Numbered from the stretch's first letter, positions 49,975-58,567 are shown. The stretch: DNA of 64,000 nucleotides from Candidatus Woesearchaeota archaeon CG10_big_fil_rev_8_21_14_0_10_37_12 (GCA_002762795.1 PCYA01000007.1:1-64000); one strand, 5' to 3'. Numbers and translations are program-made. The notes: generated by a model from the letters alone, not told the origin.

Positions 49975-50988
49975 CTACAATTCCACAATCACATCATTCG
50001 TCTTAGGATCAATATCTTTAATCACCTTATGACCTTTTAGCTTATCTTTCATATCCTGCAAAGACATTTTTTCTTTCCCTTTTTTGAGATGATCTAACAA
50101 CTCCTGCAACTCCTGGAAATGCTCATACATAAAATCCCCCTTCACCTGACAATCAGCAGCTTCCTCTTTCAACTTGTTTACAGTCGCCGATTGTTTTTTA
50201 ATCACATCCGACAATTTTGCGTTCTTCTTATCAAAAGCAGACAATTGTTTAACTTCTTTCTTTGGAACGAACTCAAACGAAGAATCAATAAGACTAGAAA
50301 AAGACTCTGCAGGTGCTCCAAGTTCTTTGTACTGCTCAAGTTTTATCGGGCTAACTAAACCATCACCATACTTTATTGGACTAAATTTCTCATCAATAAG
50401 CGACTGATATGCTTGGTAATTACCACCTCGTGCGATAATTTCTTTTGCCAACAAACTCCCAAAACCAAACTTTGCCAAATATCTCTCATCATCTCTAATT
50501 TCTGAAGCTTCTAATTTGAACAAATTGCGTTGCTCAGGAGGCAACACATATTGTTTCCCCCTTCTTATTTCGCGATCTTTCCATGCGCGCTCTTCACGCG
50601 CAGCAAGAACTTTCTGATCATTATCTGTTAAAATTATGTTTCCGTTGCCAAACAATTCAACAAACAAAAAGAACAGTTCATCTTTTGTCTGCCAAGTAAA
50701 CTTTACAATTCGCTCGCTTCCAATTTGTTCTATCATTGTAAGCTTTTTACCTACTATGCGCTTACGCAATGATTGACACAACCCTGAAAGTTTTTCACCT
50801 GCCTCTGGTTTGTAAGCTGTTAACCAAATAAGATCCTCTTTAACACGAATCATAAACTTACCAACAGAAGAAAGATAAACAACCAACAACAAACCACCTT
50901 CATCATACACCTTCTGCAAACGCGCATTTACACATTGCTGCAACTCCTGCACAAGAAACCTCACATCCAGAAAATTAAGCTCCTTCAT
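49975..50988 (-). CDS. NFACT-N (Rqc2/RqcH-like) protein, C-terminally short
   Basis: 337 residues from the ATG giving MKELNFLDVRFLVQEL. The NFACT-N domain is clear: LQKVYDEGGLLLVVYLSSVG, LCQSLRKRIVGKKLTMIEQI, FTWQTKDELFFLFVELFGNGN, then helix-hairpin-helix region (FGFGSLLAKEIIARGG) and a coiled coil (AFDKKNAKLSDVIKKQSATV). The C-terminal NFACT-R RNA-binding domain of complete archaeal homologues (about 600-680 residues) is absent, and no matching frame follows downstream before the 5S gene. Rqc2/RqcH bind stalled 50S subunits and add tails. Confidence 0.85.
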   Translation of the reverse strand: MKELNFLDVRFLVQELQQCVNARLQKVYDEGGLLLVVYLSSVGKFMIRVKEDLIWLTAYKPEAGEKLSGLCQSLRKRIVGKKLTMIEQIGSERIVKFTWQTKDELFFLFVELFGNGNIILTDNDQKVLAAREERAWKDREIRRGKQYVLPPEQRNLFKLEASEIRDDERYLAKFGFGSLLAKEIIARGGNYQAYQSLIDEKFSPIKYGDGLVSPIKLEQYKELGAPAESFSSLIDSSFEFVPKKEVKQLSAFDKKNAKLSDVIKKQSATVNKLKEEAADCQVKGDFMYEHFQELQELLDHLKKGKEKMSLQDMKDKLKGHKVIKDIDPKTNDVIVEL

Positions 50989-51032
50989 CCACATAGCAAT
51001 TACACATTTGGTTAAAAAGGTTTCAGTTTGAA

Positions 51033-51084
51033 CTGCAGACAGTAAACAGTATGCAGTAAGAAGCACACAGTAAAGAGTTTAGAG
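51033..51084. repeat. AGTAARCAGTA-type repeat array
   Basis: GCAGACAGTAAACAGTATGC then AGTAAGAAGCACACAGTAAA, GAGTTTAGAGTTA: five or more contiguous degenerate units, the longest single-orientation run in the window, between secD and the NFACT gene. Confidence 0.75.
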
Positions 51085-51100
51085 TTAAAAAGTTGAAAAA

Positions 51101-52828
51101 TTATTTTTTCTCAAGCAAGATCTGAATAATAGACGCGTACGCAGGCCTTGTAACAAACACTCCAATGGTTAATGCAAGAATTGTTGTCAATGCAAAACCT
51201 TTCAACAAACCAGCACCAGCAAAATACAACGGAAGCATAGCAACAACAGCAGTAAAGTATGCACTAAAAATAATGAAAAACGCTCGCTTAATACCTTCCT
51301 TCCAATTATGAGCTGCATACTGGCCCCGCCTTAATGTTTCATCAGTAATCACAATCTGATGATTCACACCAGTACCAACCGCAATAATAATACCTGCAAT
51401 AGCTGCCAAATCAATATTCCAACCAATTAACGCTGCCAAAGACAATGTTAAGAAAATTTCAGCAGCAGCACTGAGAGCAAGTGGAATTGAAATAAGCAGT
51501 TTTCTATACACAATAAACAACATCACTGCAACACCCAACAAGCTGAGTGCACCAATAAGCAACGCATTATTTACAAACTCTTTACCAAGCGTGGGAGAAA
51601 TCGTATCGATACGCTCAATTTCAAGCTTAACAGGAAGAGACCCTGTACTCAAAACAGTCTGCAACTGCTTCATATTCTCAAGAGCCGCCTCAATAGCACC
51701 CTCTTCACTAATCGCGTCTCCGCCACCAGTAATTGCAATATCAGTTACTGCTCGACCTTTCAAATCAGGAGCAATACTCAAACGATCAACTTCAGCATCA
51801 TCAAGATACAACACCAACTGATCAGACAAGCTCGTACCAACAACCTTCAAATTACCTGTTAAACGAGCCTGACGCTCTGCAGCTTCAGGAGACAAAGTAA
51901 TTGAGAACATAAAACCACAATTCCAACCCTCACCAGAACGCGTACATCCCCTATTAGGATCAAGACCAGAACACTGAGAACTCCTGCAAACATATGTAAT
52001 ATCTTTACCACCAACAAAAACAGTTTCATTTGCGATTTTTGCCTCAAATTTACCTTCTTTACCTAACAACTGCCTCGCATCATCATCAGAAGCCCCAGCA
52101 AGTTCAACCAAAATATACTGATTCCCGCCACCAAGAAAATCAGGAGTGTCTGAAACAGTTGTAACAAGCACGTCACTCAAACCAAAAACATTCAAACGCT
52201 CCTTTAATGTATCTGCAACAATACTCAAAGTTTCATCAGAAATATTTTCAATAGGACGCAACAAAACTCTCGTGCCACCCTGCAAATCAAGACCCTTTCT
52301 CAAATTCGTATTCGGTGCGTCCTGCAAACTAAACCCAAGAGGTTCAATACCAATCAACTCTTTCAAAATAATCGGCTGTTCAACTTCTTTTGTAAACGTT
52401 TCATTAACTAACACAACAGAACCATTAACAGTCTCATTCACTTGCCTAGTTTCATTAACCTCAACAAACTCTGTTTCGTTTAATTCTGTGACATTATATT
52501 TTGGACGAACAACAAGCGTGTAGGAACCTCTGTTAGTTTTTATTGAAACAGTATCATTCGGCTCGAGCAAAGAAGATTGCTGATAGAATTCCTGTACGTC
52601 AGCAACAGGACGATTATTCACTGCAATAATTCTTTCCCTTGCCATCGGAGCCAATGTTGCCTTTGGAGGAATAATTCCAGCAAGCTCTGCACTACTATTT
52701 TTCTGAATACCTTTAATCGAAACTCCTTCATTCCAAGGATTAGGGTACAAGGCAAACAAACCAAGAATTAAGAAAATCAACAAAACAATAACTCTGAAAT
52801 TCGTAAGAAGCTGCTTAATTTTGCCCAT
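51101..52828 (-). CDS. secD: Protein-export membrane protein SecD with PDZ-like insertion
   Basis: 575 residues from the ATG giving MGKIKQLLTNFRVIVLLIF, with AGGAGG about 8 nt upstream. After TM1 (about 12-30) comes a PDZ-like segment (about 36-108: SIKGIQKNSSAELAGIIPPK, ERIIAVNNRPVADVQEFYQQ). Then the usual LRKGLDLQGGTRVLLRP, P1 head, and five C-terminal membrane helices (LSLLGVAVMLFIVYR, IAGIIIAVGTGVNHQIVITD, FAGAGLLKGFALTTILALTI). It powers late steps of Sec export with SecF. secF lies directly upstream, overlapping by 14 bp. Confidence 0.94.
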   Translation of the reverse strand: MGKIKQLLTNFRVIVLLIFLILGLFALYPNPWNEGVSIKGIQKNSSAELAGIIPPKATLAPMARERIIAVNNRPVADVQEFYQQSSLLEPNDTVSIKTNRGSYTLVVRPKYNVTELNETEFVEVNETRQVNETVNGSVVLVNETFTKEVEQPIILKELIGIEPLGFSLQDAPNTNLRKGLDLQGGTRVLLRPIENISDETLSIVADTLKERLNVFGLSDVLVTTVSDTPDFLGGGNQYILVELAGASDDDARQLLGKEGKFEAKIANETVFVGGKDITYVCRSSQCSGLDPNRGCTRSGEGWNCGFMFSITLSPEAAERQARLTGNLKVVGTSLSDQLVLYLDDAEVDRLSIAPDLKGRAVTDIAITGGGDAISEEGAIEAALENMKQLQTVLSTGSLPVKLEIERIDTISPTLGKEFVNNALLIGALSLLGVAVMLFIVYRKLLISIPLALSAAAEIFLTLSLAALIGWNIDLAAIAGIIIAVGTGVNHQIVITDETLRRGQYAAHNWKEGIKRAFFIIFSAYFTAVVAMLPLYFAGAGLLKGFALTTILALTIGVFVTRPAYASIIQILLEKK

Positions 52829-53714
52829 GCTTTGCCTCCTTACGTTCAATATACCAACGCAAAATACCTGCGTTCTGGAACCAAGTGAAAATAAGATCAA
52901 ACAACAAACCTATGAACACTATCAACATAATCTGCCTAATTGTGTCTGACTGAGTAAATACCAAACCTATAAACACAGCAATAATTGCTGTGCCAGTCAT
53001 TGTAACTCCTGTCTTCATAGCACCAAGGATACGCTCCAACAAACCACCTTCATTTTTTCTTTTCAGAACTCTTGACGTTAACAAAATATCACTATCAACA
53101 GAATAACCAATCAACATCAAAAACGCAGCAATACCAGCAGTACTTAAACGAACACCAAGCAAATTAATAACTGCAAGCGTACAAATAATATCAGACGCAG
53201 CAGCAAGAATAACAAACGAAGACGGAACAACAGAACGGAAAGTAATAAACACCACAACAGCCATTGCAATAAAAGCAAAAATCACTGCTTTAATCGTCTG
53301 AGAAAAGAATTGGTTACCTAGCGCTGAACCCATATTCTCAACCGTAAACTCGCCCTCTCTTAATGCAATGCCTAACTGTGGCAAAAATGCCTGTATTTCT
53401 TCAGAAGGCACATCTGCTGCCTCAATAATCAAAGCCTTAGGATTCCCAGCTTCAGTAATCTCACGAACTGCAATGTCACCTGAAGGAAAACGCTCCGCTA
53501 ACTGATGCTCTACATCCGACATGACAAAATGCTTATCAACAGGAACAGTCAAAGTTAACCCACCTTTTAACGAAACACCCTTATCAATAAATTCCCCTGT
53601 AGTAGCATATGAAACCAGAAGTAAACCTATACAAAAAAACAATACCAAGAAACTAAACACAAGCAATTTCTTATACTGCTTATCATAAACATTTAGCAAA
53701 AATGATTTTATCAT
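52815..53714 (-). CDS. secF: Protein-export membrane protein SecF
   Basis: 299 residues. Six membrane segments; KGVSLKGGLTLTVPV near the first periplasmic loop; conserved FITFRSVVPSSFVILAAASD and GYSVDSDILLTSRVLKRKNE (the D1 region of SecF). SecF forms with SecD a membrane complex that uses the ion gradient to pull exported proteins outward. Gene order secF-secD is the archaeal one. An AGGTGGG ribosome-binding candidate lies just before the ATG. Confidence 0.95.
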   Translation of the reverse strand: MIKSFLLNVYDKQYKKLLVFSFLVLFFCIGLLLVSYATTGEFIDKGVSLKGGLTLTVPVDKHFVMSDVEHQLAERFPSGDIAVREITEAGNPKALIIEAADVPSEEIQAFLPQLGIALREGEFTVENMGSALGNQFFSQTIKAVIFAFIAMAVVVFITFRSVVPSSFVILAAASDIICTLAVINLLGVRLSTAGIAAFLMLIGYSVDSDILLTSRVLKRKNEGGLLERILGAMKTGVTMTGTAIIAVFIGLVFTQSDTIRQIMLIVFIGLLFDLIFTWFQNAGILRWYIERKEAKHGQN

Positions 53715-53763
53715 TAACCCACCTAAAAATGAGACTAAGCAGGGCTTTTTAAATGTTTCTTAA

Positions 53764-55002
53764 CTATTTTGAAAAAACCGTCCTTTCTTTTCCCTGATAC
53801 TGCGAACCTAATACTTTAGAACCATACGGGCGCTCCACACCATTCGGAAAAAAGAACACCTGACCAAAACCAAGGATATCACCAGGATGAATAACTCTGC
53901 CAGTAAGCCACTTAGGCTGACGAGAAAAACCCCCCTCATAACCAGGATCAACCAAACCATCAGTCAGACCAATAACAGATAAATTACGCAAACCATCTGC
54001 AAAACTCGCTAAATGAGCAAAAGACCTATCAACAGGCTCCCCTGTAAAACCATACAAGTTATCCCAAAAACGAATAGCAACATGAGGAGACAATTTTAAT
54101 TGCTCAACAGTCTCAACAACAACATGATCTCTGTTTTCAACTCTGTACCCCCTGCATATATCGATCGGCTCAACAACATCACCAAGTTCGTCTCGCTTGT
54201 TAAAATCAATAGGCTTGTCCAATTTCTTCATTCTATACGCAACATTACTTGCGTGCACAACAAGCCGCCCACCACGAAACTCTGCATTAGGAGAAACAGA
54301 CAAATAGCCCTCTTTAACAAGCAACGCAAACTCTCTTCGCGTACTAACCTCTACACCCATATCAAGCGAACGCACTAAACTACCACGCTCTGTTTCTTTA
54401 CAACCATCAAATAAATGTTCAAGAGTAGGAGCAACATCCTGATAAGGCTCAACAAAAACAAACATTTGCGCAAAACGATCACCATAACTTAACTGAACAG
54501 GATTAGGACCAAAATTACCCACATCAAACTGCAAACCATCTGCAGAATTAAAGACAATATTTGGAGGACAAACAAAACATCCCAAACGCCTCAAACTACT
54601 CCTCGCTTCAATAGAAGGCAACAAATATCTCCCATCAAAACCACGCACAGAAAGCTCACGATCAGTCGTATAATCAGACTGGCGTCCAGGTTCAAACTCG
54701 ATCTGTTCTGTCAAAACAACAGTTGACCTCTGACCAGGAAGCAACACCGGACCACGAGAAATACAATCACCAAACCCTCTACTAAGCGGCTCCAAACCTT
54801 CAACTTCCTTAAACTTCAAATCAATAGTAACAGGCTGAATCCTGCAATCATCTGACAAATCTAGTGCAGGCGTAAAAGACATCAAACCAGCATTGATTGC
54901 TTGTCTCAAACCTCTATCAGACAATATTCTGCGTCTATCTCCCACACGCCCATATTTTCTCGATTCCCAATCTTTATCTAACGGACTTGGCAACTTTATC
55001 AT
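53764..55002 (-). CDS. Two-domain dCTP deaminase/dUTPase-like protein
   Basis: 412 residues, two tandem DCD-like domains (about 35-200 and 225-400). Domain 1: IQPVTIDLKFKEVEG (normally IQPxSxDLxL) and ARSSLRRLGC with the RSSxxR substrate-phosphate motif. Domain 2: VVHASNVAYRMKKL and GLVDPGYEGGFSRQPKW (the DPG(Y/F)xG motif). This layout is the bacterial two-domain DCD architecture. Whether it deaminates dCTP, hydrolyses dUTP or both cannot be read from sequence. TATA ATTTTAAATC is about 25-30 nt upstream. Confidence 0.82.
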   Translation of the reverse strand: MIKLPSPLDKDWESRKYGRVGDRRRILSDRGLRQAINAGLMSFTPALDLSDDCRIQPVTIDLKFKEVEGLEPLSRGFGDCISRGPVLLPGQRSTVVLTEQIEFEPGRQSDYTTDRELSVRGFDGRYLLPSIEARSSLRRLGCFVCPPNIVFNSADGLQFDVGNFGPNPVQLSYGDRFAQMFVFVEPYQDVAPTLEHLFDGCKETERGSLVRSLDMGVEVSTRREFALLVKEGYLSVSPNAEFRGGRLVVHASNVAYRMKKLDKPIDFNKRDELGDVVEPIDICRGYRVENRDHVVVETVEQLKLSPHVAIRFWDNLYGFTGEPVDRSFAHLASFADGLRNLSVIGLTDGLVDPGYEGGFSRQPKWLTGRVIHPGDILGFGQVFFFPNGVERPYGSKVLGSQYQGKERTVFSK

Positions 55003-55349
55003 AACAAAACTTTCAAAAAAATAGATTTAAAATTGTTTGCACTTATTAGTTAGAATAAAAATCCCACCGGAGCAGAGCTCCGGGGTACAACAAAAATCAA
55101 AGATTTTTGTGTACAGCAAAAAATACTTTTTTCGCGTACAGAAAACCTCAAGGTTTTCTTGTACAAGAAAATTCCTCGAATTTTCTTTGTATTTTTAAAC
55201 TTCATCGGGAAAAATCATATCGCAGCAGAGCTGCGGGGTACAAGAAAATCTCAAGATTTTCTGTACAGGAAAAGCAGGGCTTTTCCTTGTATTCGACCCA
55301 ACATTTGAAATAAAGGAAATCAGTTTGATTTCCTAACTCAAAAAATGTT
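55003..55349. other. Gene-free stretch filled with hairpin arrays
   Basis: No credible protein. Beyond the two GTACA-phased arrays (55057-55293, listed separately) it holds AGGAAATC-AGTTT-GATTTCCT (55314-55334) and CTCAAAA...TTTTGAG near the M50 gene end. Confidence 0.7.
55057..55293. repeat. Two GTACA-phased hairpin arrays, each led by a REP-like core
   Basis: Array 1: core CCGGAGCAGAGCTCCGGGGT, then GTACA at 55085, 55111, 55136 and 55161, ending GTATT at 55189. The four intervening inserts are different hairpins, for example CAAAAATC-AAA-GATTTTTG, GAAAACC-TCAA-GGTTTTC and AGAAAATTC-CTC-GAATTTTCT. Array 2: core CGCAGCAGAGCTGCGGGGT, GTACA at 55238 and 55263, ending GTATT at 55289, with inserts AGAAAATC-TCAA-GATTTTCT and GGAAAAGC-AGG-GCTTTTCC. 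Period 25-26 bp. Confidence 0.85.
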
Positions 55350-55889
55350 TCACATTATTTTGAGTAAAGAGAACAACCCCTGATACACCTTCAAACCATC
55401 AAAAAACGGCAAAGGCAACATATTGAAAATAAACAAAAACAAATTGATCTGCTTAGTCACATACAAAATAAGAAACGTCTTTTTCTTCAATTTCTTTTTC
55501 TTTAAAATCGCCCATGATGCCACAAACAATACCAGGTTTAATGCAGGACCTGCAAACGCGATCAAGCCAGAAGCACCAGGAGTTGCCTGACCATGAATAC
55601 TCACATACGCAGGCACGAAAAAGATAAGACCTGGGCTGATGAATTTCAAAACAACTCCAATCCCTAACCAAGTATACGCAGCATTAAACGTTGCCTGCAA
55701 ACCAAAAAACATCGCCGCAAACTTATGCGCAAGTTCATGAAAAATAATTGCCGGAGCAGTCACCAAACACGCAAACTTAAACGCCTCTTTTGCAGAAGTA
55801 TCATGACGCTTAAAAATATCCATAAAAATAAAACCAACTACAACAATCATAATTATTGCATCAATTAATTCCCTGATTGAGAAAAGCAT
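55350..55889 (-). CDS. Site-2-protease-like membrane metallopeptidase (M50)
   Basis: 179 residues with five or six hydrophobic segments. HExxH in IIFHELAHKFAAMFFG and the second zinc-site motif NMLPLPFFDGLKVY (NxxPxxxxDG) in the C-terminal part, exactly the M50 pattern; no PDZ or CBS domain. It would cut within membrane segments of regulators. Substrate unknown. Confidence 0.9.
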   Translation of the reverse strand: MLFSIRELIDAIIMIVVVGFIFMDIFKRHDTSAKEAFKFACLVTAPAIIFHELAHKFAAMFFGLQATFNAAYTWLGIGVVLKFISPGLIFFVPAYVSIHGQATPGASGLIAFAGPALNLVLFVASWAILKKKKLKKKTFLILYVTKQINLFLFIFNMLPLPFFDGLKVYQGLFSLLKIM

Positions 55890-55929
55890 GCTTTTATTTT
55901 ATGAGGATGGTATAAAAATATTGTGATAT

Positions 55930-55968
55930 GAGTTTGCAGTTCACAGTTAGCAGTATGAGGTAAGAAAC
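55930..55968. repeat. AGTAARCAGTA-type degenerate repeat
   Basis: GAGTTTGCAGTTCACAGTTA then GCAGTATGAGGTAAGAAAC between the M50 gene promoter and the DHH-like gene end. Confidence 0.65.
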
Positions 55969-55990
55969 AAACAGAAAAAAGCTCCAAATA

Positions 55991-56902
55991 TCACACTTGT
56001 TTTGTCGGCACAAAAAAATTTCTGAACGCTTGATCAAGCTTAAACAAAACATGCTGCATTGATTCCTTTGTAACCTGCTGACTCAAATGAGCACCAGCAG
56101 CAAAAGACTTACCTCCACCATCAAATAATTCAGCAAGCAAACGCAAATCAAGATCACAATCATCACGCCTTCGCATCACAAAACGACCATCTTTAAACAA
56201 CACAACAGCTACATCAACACCCGCATGACCATCCAAAATTTTCTGACACGCATCAGCAGAAGACAAAACAGCAAGTGACCTTGCAAAACCAAAACGATAA
56301 TTTACATACGATTTGACATGTAACGAACCAAGCAAAACCTTAAACGCCTCTTCTTTTTTCGCAAAATATTCTGCATGAACCTTCTCAAATTGATCAGACC
56401 AAAACACACCACGAGACAACGCATTTAACAACAAAACAGGATCATATTGTGCAGCAATCAAATCAGACAATTTTAACGCTCGCTCATCCTGAACCTGCCA
56501 AAACTTCACATCACGCGCCAATAAAGCAAGACTCTTTGCAACCGAATCATTAACTAAAAAACGCTGCTGAACAAGCTCAGCAGTACAAAGATTATCTCTT
56601 GCTTTATCAAACAACTTCACAGGAGGAACAACAGAATTTTCATCGTACGCACACCAATACACTAACTGATTCTTCTGAACAGCTTTTTCGAGCAAAGGCA
56701 AATGACTAGGAGAAACAGAAACATCCAACACGAAAAATAACTTACCAGAATCCTCTGCCAACTCTTCAAGCTCATCCTGCAAACTCTCAGGATGCAAAAA
56801 ACCACCAAAAACAACAGGCAGATTTGACAAATTTGCATGACGAAAAATAATCGCAGCAGCAGCAACACCATCAAGGCATTCAGAACAATATACTGAAATC
56901 AT
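55991..56902 (-). CDS. Degenerate DHH/DHHA1-like protein
   Basis: 303 residues from the ATG giving MISVYCSECLDGVAAAAIIF. The layout follows DHH phosphoesterases (N-terminal substrate strand SECLDGVAAAA, second motif FFVLDVSVSPSHL, DHHA1 tail LLAELFDGGGKSFAAGAHL), but the DHH triad is missing (YWCAYDENSV where it should be) and GGGH reads GGGK. Catalysis is therefore doubtful. It may be a nucleic-acid-binding relative. Promoter region contains TTTTATAGG. Confidence 0.7.
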   Translation of the reverse strand: MISVYCSECLDGVAAAAIIFRHANLSNLPVVFGGFLHPESLQDELEELAEDSGKLFFVLDVSVSPSHLPLLEKAVQKNQLVYWCAYDENSVVPPVKLFDKARDNLCTAELVQQRFLVNDSVAKSLALLARDVKFWQVQDERALKLSDLIAAQYDPVLLLNALSRGVFWSDQFEKVHAEYFAKKEEAFKVLLGSLHVKSYVNYRFGFARSLAVLSSADACQKILDGHAGVDVAVVLFKDGRFVMRRRDDCDLDLRLLAELFDGGGKSFAAGAHLSQQVTKESMQHVLFKLDQAFRNFFVPTKQV

Positions 56903-56945
56903 ACTAAAAAAAATATACAATTCACCTATAAAATCATTATTAGTG

Positions 56946-56970
56946 TGCAGTAGACAGTTAGCAGTTTACA
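56946..56970. repeat. AGTAARCAGTA-type degenerate repeat
   Basis: TGCAGTAGACAGTTAGCAGT plus TTACA directly before the DHH-like gene promoter. Confidence 0.65.
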
Positions 56971-56983
56971 TCCAGAATTGGCA

Positions 56984-57643
56984 TCAAGACATAATTTTGT
57001 ACCACTGGAACAACAACCGATCAACAGGCTTCAACAAATCTAATTCTGGTCCAGACAAAGTAATACAGTGATTACTTAAATTTACAAGCGTTTCATTAGA
57101 AGTATGCAAATAAATCACACTCTTTCCAAAATCACCACAAGTTACAATAGGACGATCAACACAAGCATCAGTCACATTTTTCGTGCAAGCCGCTTCAACA
57201 GAAACATTCAACGCGCGCACCATATGCAACGTGAGTTCTGAAACACCCAGCGCCAAATACTTAAAATCATCATACTCAGACTCAGGATCAAACGTTATGT
57301 ACACAGGCATTTTCACAAAACCTGAAAACTTACCAACTACTGGCACATCCTGAACTTGTTCAGGATTAAAACGAAAAGGAGCTTCGTAAGGCTGATCATC
57401 AAGCTCAATAGTAGTTTGCCACATACCACCAATCTGCTCAAACTTAAAATAATTATATTCTACTGTCGGAAGCGTTGGAGCAGAGTCATCAAAACCAAAA
57501 AACAAAAAACCAATAACTACTAACAGCACAACTCCTGCTACAACACTGAAAATAATTGTTTGTTTAGATGCTTTGTACTCTTCCTGCTGCTCATCTTCTT
57601 CCTGTTTTAAGTCATCAAGTTTATCAATATTTTTACCAGTCAT
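56984..57643 (-). CDS. Membrane-anchored hypothetical, member A of a pair
   Basis: 219 residues. Cytoplasmic acidic N-terminus, single transmembrane helix (IIFSVVAGVVLLVVIGFLFF, about 29-48), then an external domain with several Cys and N-glycosylation-type Asn-x-Thr/Ser sites, ending in HCITLSGPELDLLKPVDRLL. The ending resembles that of member B. It starts in overlap (ATGA) with member B's stop, so both are one transcript. Confidence 0.7.
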   Translation of the reverse strand: MTGKNIDKLDDLKQEEDEQQEEYKASKQTIIFSVVAGVVLLVVIGFLFFGFDDSAPTLPTVEYNYFKFEQIGGMWQTTIELDDQPYEAPFRFNPEQVQDVPVVGKFSGFVKMPVYITFDPESEYDDFKYLALGVSELTLHMVRALNVSVEAACTKNVTDACVDRPIVTCGDFGKSVIYLHTSNETLVNLSNHCITLSGPELDLLKPVDRLLFQWYKIMS

Positions 57644-58209
57644 TCCATAACACCCAAGATAACATATAACAAACGTTCTGACTGTCTGTACAAGTCATAC
57701 GCATCAACAGCAGAAACCAAAATACAATTATTGCTTGCAGAAATGCTTGATTCATTTGCTTCCTGCAACTGAATAACTGGCTGATATTCTGTTGCATTCA
57801 CACATGTGCGCATTGGTAATGAAGAATTTTCGGACGTAACTGCGCGCTCAATTAACTTTTGATCAGCTAAACGGAACTCTAAAGAATACTGCACATCACC
57901 AAAAAAATCAGCAAGAGAACTTGCATCATCATACGTTATCGTATAAATTGGCGCATTCAGCAATGCTTTTGTTTCATCACTCACATCAACATAATCCAAG
58001 TCTCCTGGGAAAAACAAAAAACCATAATCTTGATTGTTAATTTCTGTTATGTACTGCTGCACACCATTTTGTGTTATCGGCCTGAATGAGAACTCACCAT
58101 ATACCAAATCGCTCGCTGTAGGAGAAGTATAATACGCAACAAAACCAAAAACAGAAGATACCATAATAAACGCAAAAAACAAACCGATTAATGCTTTCTT
58201 TTTATCCAT
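57640..58209 (-). CDS. Membrane-anchored hypothetical, member B of a pair
   Basis: 189 residues. N-terminal helix (ALIGLFFAFIMVSSVFGFVA) as signal or anchor, external domain with a Cys pair, and an ending NCILVSAVDAYDLYRQSERL. The end aligns with member A (Cys-Ile-x-Leu-x-x-x-x-x-x-Asp/Glu-Leu...), suggesting ancient duplication. Family unknown to me; such pairs occur in DPANN genomes as I recall. Confidence 0.7.
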   Translation of the reverse strand: MDKKKALIGLFFAFIMVSSVFGFVAYYTSPTASDLVYGEFSFRPITQNGVQQYITEINNQDYGFLFFPGDLDYVDVSDETKALLNAPIYTITYDDASSLADFFGDVQYSLEFRLADQKLIERAVTSENSSLPMRTCVNATEYQPVIQLQEANESSISASNNCILVSAVDAYDLYRQSERLLYVILGVME

Positions 58210-58343
58210 GTAATAGTTGCGTTAACACTGGTTTAAAAGCATTGCGAAAAATAGAAAGTCAAAAATAAAGAGTTAAGAGTACATATCGGAAAGCATAAAA
58301 TAAGAGGCAACATTTAATAAAGATAAAACCATACAACAGAAAC

Positions 58344-58502
58344 ATGAAATGTGAAATCTGCAAAAAAACACTAGGAGAAACATTTCTTAAGAAAATTATT
58401 GGCACACACATAAAAGACGACAAAGGAAAAATGCACACTGTTTGCCACGAATGCCAGAAGAAACTGCAGGGCAAAGAAGCTATTCTGAAAGAATTGAAAT
58501 AG
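58344..58502 (+). CDS. Zinc-finger miniprotein
   Basis: 52 residues: MKCEICKKTLGETFLKKIIG then KMHTVCHECQKKLQGKEAIL. Two CxxC pairs (CEIC, CHEC) form a likely treble-clef/zinc-ribbon. Too short for automated callers at a 60-residue limit. TATA CATTTAATAAAG is about 30 nt upstream. Role unknown; nucleic-acid binding or protein interaction are plausible. Confidence 0.8.
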   Translation: MKCEICKKTLGETFLKKIIGTHIKDDKGKMHTVCHECQKKLQGKEAILKELK

Positions 58503-58567
58503 ATAATTGATTAACGAAAACCTTAAATGGATCATTTTCTGATAAACATGTATAAAGAGGTGTAATC

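Noticed and set aside
55057..55293. CRISPR-like array (regular 25-bp period)
   Set aside because: The repeated part is only about 5 bp (GTACA) and the intervening sequences are self-complementary hairpins, not unique spacers; no cas gene is in the window.
55107..55313. 68-residue open frame
   Set aside because: Entirely a translation of the hairpin arrays.
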